A stretch of 64,000 nt of DNA from assembly GCA_020633315.1 (NCBI GenBank), contig JACKDV010000004.1, positions 434,001 through 498,000 of the forward strand. Direction: 5' to 3'. Below are positions 57,543-64,000 of this stretch, one piece after another. The notes under the pieces are model-generated. The model ran no database searches. It was not told the DNA's origin and saw nothing but the letters and a program-made list of their open reading frames with translations. Position numbers and translations under genes: made by a program. Each line of letters opens with the position of its first letter. Position 1 is the stretch's first letter. The stretch is from Myxococcales bacterium (GTDB lineage: Bacteria; Myxococcota_A; Polyangia; Nannocystales; Nannocystaceae).

Positions 57543-59831
57543 CTACGACCCCGGCCGCGGGTGCTCGGCGAGGAAGCGCGCCAGCACCTCCGGCACCGGG
57601 CCGGGCTTCGCGATCGCCTCGAGCAGGTCGAGCTGGTACCGCAGCGTGTCCAGCTCGCCCCGCCCCACGCCCCACCAGCGCATGCGACCCCAGCCGTAGG
57701 ACAAGAGCTGGTTGTCGTCGGTGACGGCCTCCTCGAGCTGGGCGTAGCGCTCGAGCGCGTCGGGGCCGTAGCGCAGGCGCGCCGCCACCTCGGCCGGCGC
57801 GAGGTCTCGCGGCACGTCGCGCTCCAGGCCGGGGAACAGCGGGCCCTCGCCCTTGCGCCCCACGAGGATCCCGGTGCCCTCGGGATCGATCCACAGGAAG
57901 CCCTGCGGAAAGTGCTGGAGGAAGGCCCCCACGATCGCGGCGGACTCCTCGGGAGACACCAGGTGGAAGGGCAGCCACTGGGCGATCACGCCGTCGGCCG
58001 CGAGGCGCTCGTATGCGAGGGCGTAGAAGTCCGCGGAGTAGAGCGCGTTGGAGCCAGCAAAGGTGGGCGGCATGGGCTCGAGGGTGATCACGTCGTACGC
58101 GGTGTCGGTGCGCCGCAGCCACGCCCGCCCGTCCATCACCCGCGGGGTGACGCGGGGGTCGTCGAGCACGCCCTCGTTCTCGGGGAAGTGCGGGGCCATC
58201 TGCAGCACGGTGCCGCTGACGTCCACCACGTCGAGGTGGGCGGGGCCCTCCTTGCGCACCGCGTTCGCGGTCTGGCCGGTGCCGAAGCAGATCACCAGGG
58301 CCTGCCGGGGATCGGGGTGCATCAGCATGGGCAGGTGCCCCATCCACGGCATGTAGTGCGAGCCCGAAGAGGTGGTCGACGCGTAGAAGCCGTCGATCAC
58401 CAGGTGCCGCCCGCCGTCGGCGTGCTCGATGACCGAGACGGTGGCATCGGGGCCCTCCTTCGAGGCGATCACCACGTGCGCCTCGTCGAGGTTGGTCTGC
58501 ACCCGCAGCGTGCCCACCTCGCTGGCCCCGGCCACCGCCACCACCACGCCGAGCCCGGCGACCACCAGGTGACGGACGCGACGGGAGCGGTCGAGCAGCA
58601 GCGCCGCGCCGGCGAGCACCGCCGCCGCCACCCAGGCCGTGCGGGCGAAGCCGATGCCGGGCAGCAGCACCCAGGCGGCGAGCAGCGAGCCGAGGGTGGC
58701 CCCGAGGGTGTTGAGGGCGTACAGGAGCCCCACGCCCCGCGAGTCGCGGGTGGCCTCGAGCACCCAGGGCAGGCCCACCCCGATGAGCGCCATCGAGGGG
58801 CCGAGCACGGCGAGCGCGAGCCCCAGCCGTCGCGCGACCGCATGGGTGAAGGTGCTCGGCTCGGAGGCGCCGACCAGCACGAGGTCGATGCGCTCGATCA
58901 CCGGCGTGGTCACCAGCACCACGAAGGCCGCGGCGACGAGGATGGTGCCGAGCGAGGGGCGAGCGCGTCGGGCCAGCCAGGGAGCCACCGCGCCGCCGAG
59001 GGCCAGGGGCAGCAGCACGCCGAAGAGCACCAGCGCGAAGCTGTCGGTGGTGGCCTGGTAGGCGGCGCGTAGCGATCGGAACCACGCAACCTCGAGCGCG
59101 AAGGTGGCGAAGCCCGTGCAGAGCACCACCGTCCGCGCCACGCGGGGTGGCAGGGGAGCGATCGGCGAGCGATCGGCGGGCTCGGCCTCGCGGCGGTCGG
59201 GCTCGGCCTCGGCCTCGGCGCGCGCCCGCACCCGTGCCCGCGCCCGCGCCCGCGAGGCCAGCCCGAGCAGGGCCGCCCCGATGAGCCCGTCGATCAGGCT
59301 GGCGATCGAGACCGTGAGGCTCACGCCGACGGCGGGGATGAAGACGAACGAGGCCGCGATGATCCCCACCGCCGCCCCGGCCACGTTGGCCGCGTACAGG
59401 CGCCCGATGGAGAGCGCGCGCTGCCTCGCCACGCCCGCGAGCACCGGGATCGTGGCGCCCATCAGCGCGGCGGGCACGGTCAGCAGCAGCAGCATGCCGG
59501 CGAGCTGGACCAGGGGAGCCAGGCCCGGCGAGCTGCGCCACACCGCGGTGTCGAGCTCGGCCAGCGCCGCGAAGCCGGGCTCGAGGGCCTGGCCGCACAG
59601 GGCGACGCCGATCTCCAGCGCGCCCCACAGCGCGAGCAGGCTCGCCGCGGGGTGTCGCGCGAGCCAGCGCCCGCCGAGCTCGGCTCCCAGCGCCAGGCCG
59701 ATCGAGAACGCCACCAGGGTGAGCGCCGCCCCCTGCGACGAGATCCCGAGCGAGAGCGCCGTGTAGTGCAGCCACAGGAGCTCCCACGCCAGCCCGGCCA
59801 CGCCACCGAGGGCCGCGATCGCGTAGAGCAT
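57543..59831 (-). CDS. membrane-fused spermidine synthase-like protein
   Basis: A 762-residue fusion. The N-terminal 440 residues contain many membrane helices of the transporter-like half typical of fused MFS/spermidine synthases (MLYAIAALGGVAGLAWELLW, ALMGATIPVLAGVAR, GRLYAANVAGAAVGIIAAS). A basic-acidic loop made of ARARARVRARAEAEAEP interrupts it. The C-terminal part is a Rossmann methyltransferase-like SpeE domain (HYMPWMGHLPMLMHPDPRQA, VICFGTGQTANAVRKEG, LDVVDVSGTVLQMAPHF, YDVITLEPMPPTFAGSNALY). Whether it makes polyamines is uncertain; many such fusions lack proof. ATG at 59829-59831. Confidence 0.88.
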   Translation of the reverse strand: MLYAIAALGGVAGLAWELLWLHYTALSLGISSQGAALTLVAFSIGLALGAELGGRWLARHPAASLLALWGALEIGVALCGQALEPGFAALAELDTAVWRSSPGLAPLVQLAGMLLLLTVPAALMGATIPVLAGVARQRALSIGRLYAANVAGAAVGIIAASFVFIPAVGVSLTVSIASLIDGLIGAALLGLASRARARARVRARAEAEAEPDRREAEPADRSPIAPLPPRVARTVVLCTGFATFALEVAWFRSLRAAYQATTDSFALVLFGVLLPLALGGAVAPWLARRARPSLGTILVAAAFVVLVTTPVIERIDLVLVGASEPSTFTHAVARRLGLALAVLGPSMALIGVGLPWVLEATRDSRGVGLLYALNTLGATLGSLLAAWVLLPGIGFARTAWVAAAVLAGAALLLDRSRRVRHLVVAGLGVVVAVAGASEVGTLRVQTNLDEAHVVIASKEGPDATVSVIEHADGGRHLVIDGFYASTTSSGSHYMPWMGHLPMLMHPDPRQALVICFGTGQTANAVRKEGPAHLDVVDVSGTVLQMAPHFPENEGVLDDPRVTPRVMDGRAWLRRTDTAYDVITLEPMPPTFAGSNALYSADFYALAYERLAADGVIAQWLPFHLVSPEESAAIVGAFLQHFPQGFLWIDPEGTGILVGRKGEGPLFPGLERDVPRDLAPAEVAARLRYGPDALERYAQLEEAVTDDNQLLSYGWGRMRWWGVGRGELDTLRYQLDLLEAIAKPGPVPEVLARFLAEHPRPGS
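59221..59257 (-). repeat. 6-bp simple repeat coding an Arg/Ala tract
   Basis: CGCGCC-like hexamers repeat about six times and encode ARARAR in the cytoplasmic loop of the membrane-fused spermidine synthase-like protein. The adjacent CTCGGC repeats encode the following Ala/Glu run. Confidence 0.7.
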
Positions 59832-60075
59832 TCCTCGACGATATCAACCCCGCGGGCCCGAGCCCCCGCCCGGCACCCTCGCCCGCAGGCACGACGGCGG
59901 GCCTCGGTCGCCGCGACCAACGACGAGGGGCCGGGGTGGCACCCGAGCCCGCGGCCACGGCCGCGGCCCGCGGGGCGCAAAGCACCGGCCAAGCGGGGAA
60001 TTTCGCCACGAGCCGCGAAATTCGGGCTCGACCGCGGGAAGCCGGCCGGGAACACGAGTAGGATGGGCGCCGCTC

Positions 60076-61014
60076 ATGCGACGACGCCTCGCAATCGCCG
60101 CGGCCGGGCTCGCGACCTCGCTGCTCGCCAACGTGGCGGCCGCGGCCGGTCCCGCCGAGTCCGAGCCTGCTCCTCCGGCCGGAACCGCCACCAAGGACCC
60201 CGCCACCTCGGGCTCGACCGAGCTCGCCGGACAAGGCTCGTTCGGCACCGTGGCCACACAGGACGAGGAGGCGGGCGACACCCTCGAGTGGGACCTGTCC
60301 TTCGGCGCGCTGCTGAGCACCGGCAACGCGCGCAGCACCGCGATCACCGGCGGCACCAACTTCCTGCTCCGCCGCGGCCGCCACCAGATCTACGCGACCT
60401 TCCTGGGTAACTACGGCCGCGCTGCCGCGAGCGTGAACGACGAGGTCGTCGACACGGTGGGCAACCTGCAGGGCCGCGCCCGCTACGACCTGTTCGTGGG
60501 CAAGCGCTGGTCGGTGTTCGGCATGGTCACCGCGCGCCACGATCCCTTCCAGCGCCTCGACCTGCGGCTCAACGTGGACCCGGGCGCCGCGCTCTACGTG
60601 ATCAACCGCGCCAAGGAGCAGCTCCGCTTCGAGGCCGGCTACGACTTCCAGCTCGACGTCCGCGATCCCGACTCGGCGGTGGAGCTCGAGGCCGACGGCT
60701 CGCCGGTGTACGACGCCCAGGGCAACTTCATCCCGCTGGACCACACCCGCATCACCCACGCGGCACGCCTGGCCGCGGGCTACAGCAACAAGGTCAACGA
60801 GGCCGTCGGCTTCTCCACCGAGCTCGAGTACCTGCAGAGCCTGCTCCAGGCCCAGCGCTGGCGCCTCAACTGGGTGACCAGCCTCTCCACCGTGCTCGTG
60901 CGCAAGCTGTCGCTGTCCGCCACCTTCAACCTGCGGATGGACAACGACCCCCTGCCCGGCGTCAAGCACCTGGACACCATCACCTCGGTCAACCTGGTCT
61001 ATCGCTTCTTGTAG
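60076..61014 (+). CDS. DUF481-family outer-membrane beta-barrel protein
   Basis: A 312-residue exported protein. The signal peptide MRRRLAIAAAGLATSLLANV is followed by a Pro/Ala/Thr linker. From about residue 70 there are amphipathic beta-strands (LEWDLSFGALLSTGNARSTA, RHQIYATFLGNYGRAA, RYDLFVGKRWSVFGMVTARH, LSLSATFNLRMDND). The chain ends ITSVNLVYRFL, a beta-strand with an aromatic near the end as needed for BAM insertion. DUF481 proteins (YdiY-like) are outer-membrane barrels of unknown function. Start ATG at 60076. The next gene, an OmpA-type protein, follows in 77 bp. Confidence 0.87.
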   Translation: MRRRLAIAAAGLATSLLANVAAAAGPAESEPAPPAGTATKDPATSGSTELAGQGSFGTVATQDEEAGDTLEWDLSFGALLSTGNARSTAITGGTNFLLRRGRHQIYATFLGNYGRAAASVNDEVVDTVGNLQGRARYDLFVGKRWSVFGMVTARHDPFQRLDLRLNVDPGAALYVINRAKEQLRFEAGYDFQLDVRDPDSAVELEADGSPVYDAQGNFIPLDHTRITHAARLAAGYSNKVNEAVGFSTELEYLQSLLQAQRWRLNWVTSLSTVLVRKLSLSATFNLRMDNDPLPGVKHLDTITSVNLVYRFL

Positions 61015-61091
61015 GCGCGACCTCACGGGCCGCCACCCGCCCGAGACGTCCCGGTCGCTCCGTCGTCACCTCGTCGCGAAAGAGTCCACCC

Positions 61092-62543
61092 GTGCTCCAC
61101 CGATCGCTCCCGCCCCTGGCGGCGCTCGCCCTCGCCGCTGCCCTGCCCGCCAAGGCCACCGCCGCCCCCGTCGAGCTGGTCGAGCTCGGCGAGGACGGCG
61201 AGGTCGCCGAGGAGGAGGCTCCCGATCCCGCGCTGCAGCGCCCGTGGATCCGCCGCTACACGCCGCGCCGCGGCATGTGGGAGACGGGCTTCTTCGGCGG
61301 GGTGTGGCTGCCCTCCGACGTCATCGAGCTGCACGACCGCAACCTGCCGCCCATCCGCTATGACCTCGGGGCCGAGCTCGGCCTGCGCCTGGGCTACTAC
61401 CCGCTGCGCCACCTGGGGCTCGAGGGCGAGCTGGCCATGATCCCCACGCGGGTGGAGACCGAGCAGCGGGCGTTCGTCTCCACCGCCCGCGCCGGCGCCG
61501 TGGTGCAGCTCGGCCTGTTCCGCCTGGTGCCCTTCGCGGTGATCGGCGGCGGCGTGATCGCGGTGCGCAGCGAGCCCGACGCGGCCGGCCGCAACGGCGA
61601 CGAGATGCTCTACGTGGGCGGCGGCCTCAAGTACTTCGTCAACCAGCACATCGTGCTGCGCCTGGAGGGGCGCGACATGATGTCGCCCAAGGAGGGCCGC
61701 ACCCCCGCCGCGCCCGCCCACAGCGGCGAGGTGCTGCTGGGCTTCTCGCTCGCCTTCGGCCCCCGCGGCGCCGACGAGCCCCCGCCGCCGCCCGACAGCG
61801 ACGGCGACGGCTTCCTCGATCCCGACGACGCCTGCGTCGACGAGGCCGGCATCGCCCCCGACGGCTGCCCGGCTCGCGACGCGGACGGCGACGGCTTCCT
61901 CGACGCCGAGGATGCCTGCGCCGACGAGGCCGGCACGGCTCCCGACGGCTGCCCCGTCCCCGACAGCGACGGCGACGGCTTCCTCGATCCCGACGACGCC
62001 TGCATCGACGAGGCGGGCGAGGAGCCCGACGGCTGCCCCATCCGCGACGAGGACGGCGACGGCCTGCTCGCGCCGCAGGACCAGTGCCCCCAGGAGCCCG
62101 AGACGGTCAACGGCTTCGACGACGACGACGGCTGCCCCGATGAGCTGCCCGAGGAGGTCAAGAAGTACACCGGGGTGATCGAGGGCATCTTCTTCGACAC
62201 CGGCCGGTCCTCCATCCGCGACGAGTCCTTCCCCACCCTCGACGCGGCGGTGAAGGTGCTCGCCGACTACCCCTCGCTGCGGGTGGAGATCAGCGGGCAC
62301 ACCGACGACCGCGGCAAGCGGGACAAGAACCTGGGGCTGTCGCAGGATCGCGCCGACGCGGTCAAGCAGTACATGGTCGACAAGGGCATCGACGCGGGGC
62401 GCATCACCACCCGCGGGGCCGGTCCCGACGAGCCGATCGGCGACAACAAGACCAAGGCGGGCCGACAGCAGAACCGACGCATCGAGTTCAAGCTGATCAC
62501 CGAGCCGGCGAAGGCCACCTTCGTCGCGCCCGAGCCCTCGTGA
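61092..62543 (+). CDS. OmpA-family protein with thrombospondin type-3 repeats
   Basis: A 483-residue outer-membrane protein with GTG start at 61092 and a signal peptide ending near AKATAAP. Residues of about 50-225 form an eight-strand-like barrel (MWETGFFGGVWLPSDV, LGLRLGYYPLRHLGLEGEL). Four calcium-binding TSP type-3-like repeats follow (DSDGDGFLDPDDACVDEAG and variants, the last NGFDDDDGCPDELP). The C-terminal OmpA domain binds peptidoglycan (VEISGHTDDRGKRDKNLGLS, ADAVKQYMVDKGI, QQNRRIEFKL), with the Asp and Arg contacts present. It links the outer membrane to the cell wall. Confidence 0.94.
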   Translation: MLHRSLPPLAALALAAALPAKATAAPVELVELGEDGEVAEEEAPDPALQRPWIRRYTPRRGMWETGFFGGVWLPSDVIELHDRNLPPIRYDLGAELGLRLGYYPLRHLGLEGELAMIPTRVETEQRAFVSTARAGAVVQLGLFRLVPFAVIGGGVIAVRSEPDAAGRNGDEMLYVGGGLKYFVNQHIVLRLEGRDMMSPKEGRTPAAPAHSGEVLLGFSLAFGPRGADEPPPPPDSDGDGFLDPDDACVDEAGIAPDGCPARDADGDGFLDAEDACADEAGTAPDGCPVPDSDGDGFLDPDDACIDEAGEEPDGCPIRDEDGDGLLAPQDQCPQEPETVNGFDDDDGCPDELPEEVKKYTGVIEGIFFDTGRSSIRDESFPTLDAAVKVLADYPSLRVEISGHTDDRGKRDKNLGLSQDRADAVKQYMVDKGIDAGRITTRGAGPDEPIGDNKTKAGRQQNRRIEFKLITEPAKATFVAPEPS

Positions 62544-62547
62544 TCCG

Positions 62548-62565
62548 CGGTGTGTTGAAACACCG
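62548..62565 (+). terminator. short hairpin after the OmpA gene
   Basis: CGGTGT (62548-62553) pairs with ACACCG (62560-62565) around GTTGAA, five bases after the stop. The weak stem and lack of T-tract make it a candidate only. Confidence 0.35.
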
Positions 62566-62726
62566 TCGCAGCACTGCAACGCCGACGCGCTCGACCTCGG
62601 ATCCACGTATCGTGCCAGCTCCTGCCCCGGGGGTGCGACCGGGCGCATGAGGCCTCGACGCGCTACAGTGTTGGCATCGAAGACGCCAAGGACAATCCAG
62701 AGCAACCACATGGCTGGCGGGCCATC

Positions 62727-63074
62727 GTGGGCAGCGATCCCCGCGAGGTGGGCAAGGAGCCCGACTACCGCTTCAGCCTCGCCAACGAGCGGACCTTCCT
62801 CGCCTGGATCCGCACCTCGCTCGCGCTGCTGGCCGGCGGCCTGGCCGTGGCCAAGTTCCTCCCCCTGTTCGGAGGGAGCCTCGCGCTGTCGCTGCTGCTG
62901 ATGGCCCTGGGGCTGATCCTCGCCGCCACCTCGTATCGCCGGTGGTCCCGCACCGAGATCGCCCTGCGCACGGGCGCCCCGCTGCCCACCTCGCGCCAGC
63001 CCGTGCTCCTCGCCCTCGGCGTCACGCTGGTGGGCCTGGCCACCGCCGTGCTCATCGTGTTCGGGGCGAAGTGA
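62727..63074 (+). CDS. DUF202 (YidH-type) membrane protein
   Basis: A 115-residue membrane protein. The GTG at 62727 is the only standard start in the frame near the domain, although upstream codons stay open. YRFSLANERTFLAWIRTSLA is the DUF202 signature at residues 14-33. It is followed by three hydrophobic segments (LLAGGLAVAKFLPLFG, LALSLLLMALGLILAATSY, VLLALGVTLVGLATAVLIV). YidH/DUF202 proteins are small inner-membrane proteins; relatives occur as domains of VTC polyphosphate polymerase, but the function of stand-alone forms is unknown. The stop overlaps the next start (GTGA). Confidence 0.85.
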   Translation: MGSDPREVGKEPDYRFSLANERTFLAWIRTSLALLAGGLAVAKFLPLFGGSLALSLLLMALGLILAATSYRRWSRTEIALRTGAPLPTSRQPVLLALGVTLVGLATAVLIVFGAK

Positions 63075-63406
63075 GGCACACCCAGCCCAACAAGGTCTTC
63101 GACTCGGGCCTCCAGCAGGAGCGCACCGCCCTCGCCTGGGACCGCACCGGCCTGTCGATGATGGTCGCGGGCGCGGTGCTGCTGCGCTCGCCCTCGAGCA
63201 CCTTCATGTTCCTGCCGATCATCGTGGGCGGCGTGGTGGTGGTGACCGGCGCGTGGCTGACCCTCGTGGCCCACCTGCGCTACAGCAAGCTGCACCGCGT
63301 GCTCCGTGCGGAGCAGAGCATCCTCAACCCACGCCTCATCCGCTGGGTCGGCTTCACCACGATGGCCCTGGCGCTCGCGTCGATCCTCGACGTGCTCGCG
63401 ATGTGA
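63071..63406 (+). CDS. second DUF202 membrane protein
   Basis: A 111-residue protein from a GTG at 63071 that overlaps the preceding stop by four bases. FDSGLQQERTALAWDRTGLS is the DUF202 signature (the variant with DRT). Hydrophobic segments are MVAGAVLLRS, FMFLPIIVGGVVVVTGAWLT and WVGFTTMALALASILDVLAM. Adjacent pairs of one YidH-like and one YidG-like protein are common (E. coli yidG-yidH), so the two probably assemble together in the inner membrane. Confidence 0.85.
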   Translation: MRHTQPNKVFDSGLQQERTALAWDRTGLSMMVAGAVLLRSPSSTFMFLPIIVGGVVVVTGAWLTLVAHLRYSKLHRVLRAEQSILNPRLIRWVGFTTMALALASILDVLAM

Positions 63407-63498
63407 ATCCGAAGGCGCGAGTCCTCGACTGCCGGTGGTGAGGCGCTCACGCGAGCGTCGACGAAGCCCGGGCGGGCGGGGCCAGGGCGAGCGGCGTC

Positions 63499-64000
63499 TC
63501 ACCCCCTCGTCGCGCCGCCGCGGCCGAGCGCGCCCAGGTCGATGCGATCGAGCACCTCCTTGGTCACCGGTCGCTTGGCGTCGCGGAACACCAGCGCCCG
63601 CAGCAGCGCCCGCACGGGCTCCGAGCGCAGCCCGGCCAGCGCGACGCGAGCCCGGGCCTCGTCATCGAAGCCGATGGAGTAGCAGGTGTCGTCGAGCAGC
63701 GTGGGTCGGCCCTGCGCATCGGGACCCACCAGGGTGAAGGCCGGCTGCTTGGCGAGGCCCGAGATCGCGACCTTCCACGGCGCAAAGGAGTACTCGCCCA
63801 GGCCGAACACGCAAAAGCGCGGTCGATCACGATAGATGGTGCTGCGCCGGGCGTCGAGGGCCTCCGCGTGCCCACACAGGTAGCGCCAGGCCCGAGGCGC
63901 ACGCTCGGCCAGCCGCGAGGTGTCCTCGCCCAGGCGGCGCTGCGGCAGCAGCAGCCACCGCCGCACGCGGGGCAGGTCGTGGCCGCGCAGGTCCGAGGTC
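63499..64000 (-). CDS. DNA methyltransferase-like protein, C-terminal part (truncated by the window edge)
   Basis: The frame is open to base 64000, so the N-terminal part lies outside. The 167 visible residues (LRGHDLPRVRRWLLLPQRRL, GEDTSRLAERAPRAWRYL, RRSTIYRDRPRFCVFGLGEY, SFAPWKVAISGLAKQPAF, LDDTCYSIGF, LVFRDAKRPVTKEVL) resemble, from memory, the end of N6-adenine methyltransferases of stand-alone or type IIG restriction systems (IYRxRPxFxxFGxGxYxFAPWKVAISG). The catalytic motifs are not visible. A GTG at 63966 is internal, not the start. It may be the edge of a restriction or defence locus. Confidence 0.65.
   Translation of the reverse strand, partial: TSDLRGHDLPRVRRWLLLPQRRLGEDTSRLAERAPRAWRYLCGHAEALDARRSTIYRDRPRFCVFGLGEYSFAPWKVAISGLAKQPAFTLVGPDAQGRPTLLDDTCYSIGFDDEARARVALAGLRSEPVRALLRALVFRDAKRPVTKEVLDRIDLGALGRGGATRG

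Noticed and set aside
57385..61026. A 1,213-codon minus-strand open frame
   Set aside because: It runs antisense to the sulfotransferase and DUF481 genes and out of frame to the spermidine synthase-like gene. The encoded sequence has shadow composition.

Overview
This 64 kb window is very GC-rich chromosomal DNA, with nearly every third codon position G or C. Several signs point to a myxobacterium (Myxococcota), most likely of the Nannocystaceae type: MYXO-CTERM-like tails on two secreted proteases, transmembrane Ser/Thr kinases with C-terminal helical (TPR-like) halves, many lipoproteins with a Ser/Thr/Gly/Asp-rich linker after the lipobox, MopE-like and DUF4215-like Cys-rich repeats, and an OmpA protein with thrombospondin type-3 repeats. 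The taxonomy is inferred from gene style, not from a marker gene. I saw no rRNA, tRNA, CRISPR array, IS element, phage or origin.

Layout. 1-6.5 kb: the end of a Deg/HtrA protease, two coupled acyl-CoA dehydrogenases, a CBS-pair protein, a 557-bp gap with a strong inverted repeat, an orphan boxB (benzoyl-CoA epoxidase oxygenase subunit) and a YciO/Sua5 protein. 6.5-17 kb: a cluster of exported Cys-rich lipoproteins (two vWA proteins, a MopE-repeat protein, a nine-repeat protein, a Cys-repeat plus seven-repeat propeller protein, a PNGase F-like protein) around an AT-rich divergent promoter region. 17-22.5 kb: a frameshifted LuxR-type HTH gene, a leader with a good terminator hairpin before a P-loop kinase, an orphan radical SAM/SPASM protein whose 3' end overlaps antisense a zinc-ribbon lipoprotein, and the sigma factor gene that precedes the latter. 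22.6-27.2 kb: a kinase with HLD in place of HRD, and a tightly overlapping three-gene operon of unknown role (two paralogous small proteins around a sugar-isomerase-like TIM barrel).

27.3-45 kb: a YfbK-type vWA protein, a Sel1-repeat lipoprotein, a DUF482 acyltransferase-fold protein, the clpS-clpA pair, a DTW-domain tRNA modification enzyme coupled to a cytochrome P450, a second kinase, further lipoproteins, an anchored protein and an APH-fold kinase. 45-64 kb: a frameshifted remnant gene, another vWA lipoprotein, a trypsin-like protease with a partly duplicated tail, an LIC_10091-like lipoprotein with an 18-bp tandem repeat, a metallophosphoesterase lacking its GNH motif, an MDR oxidoreductase, a sigma/anti-sigma pair next to a large secreted gluzincin metalloprotease, a sulfotransferase with a membrane tail, a membrane-fused spermidine synthase-like protein, two outer-membrane proteins, a DUF202 pair, and the end of a probable DNA methyltransferase.

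The common theme is the cell surface and its regulation: exported Cys-rich or vWA proteins, secreted proteases, two sigma modules, two sensor kinases and proteolytic quality control (Deg, ClpAS). The best candidates for undescribed biology are the 25.4-27.2 kb operon, the sigma plus zinc-ribbon lipoprotein pair, and the Cys-rich lipoprotein cluster. Two frameshifts lie in homopolymer runs and should be checked against reads before being believed.
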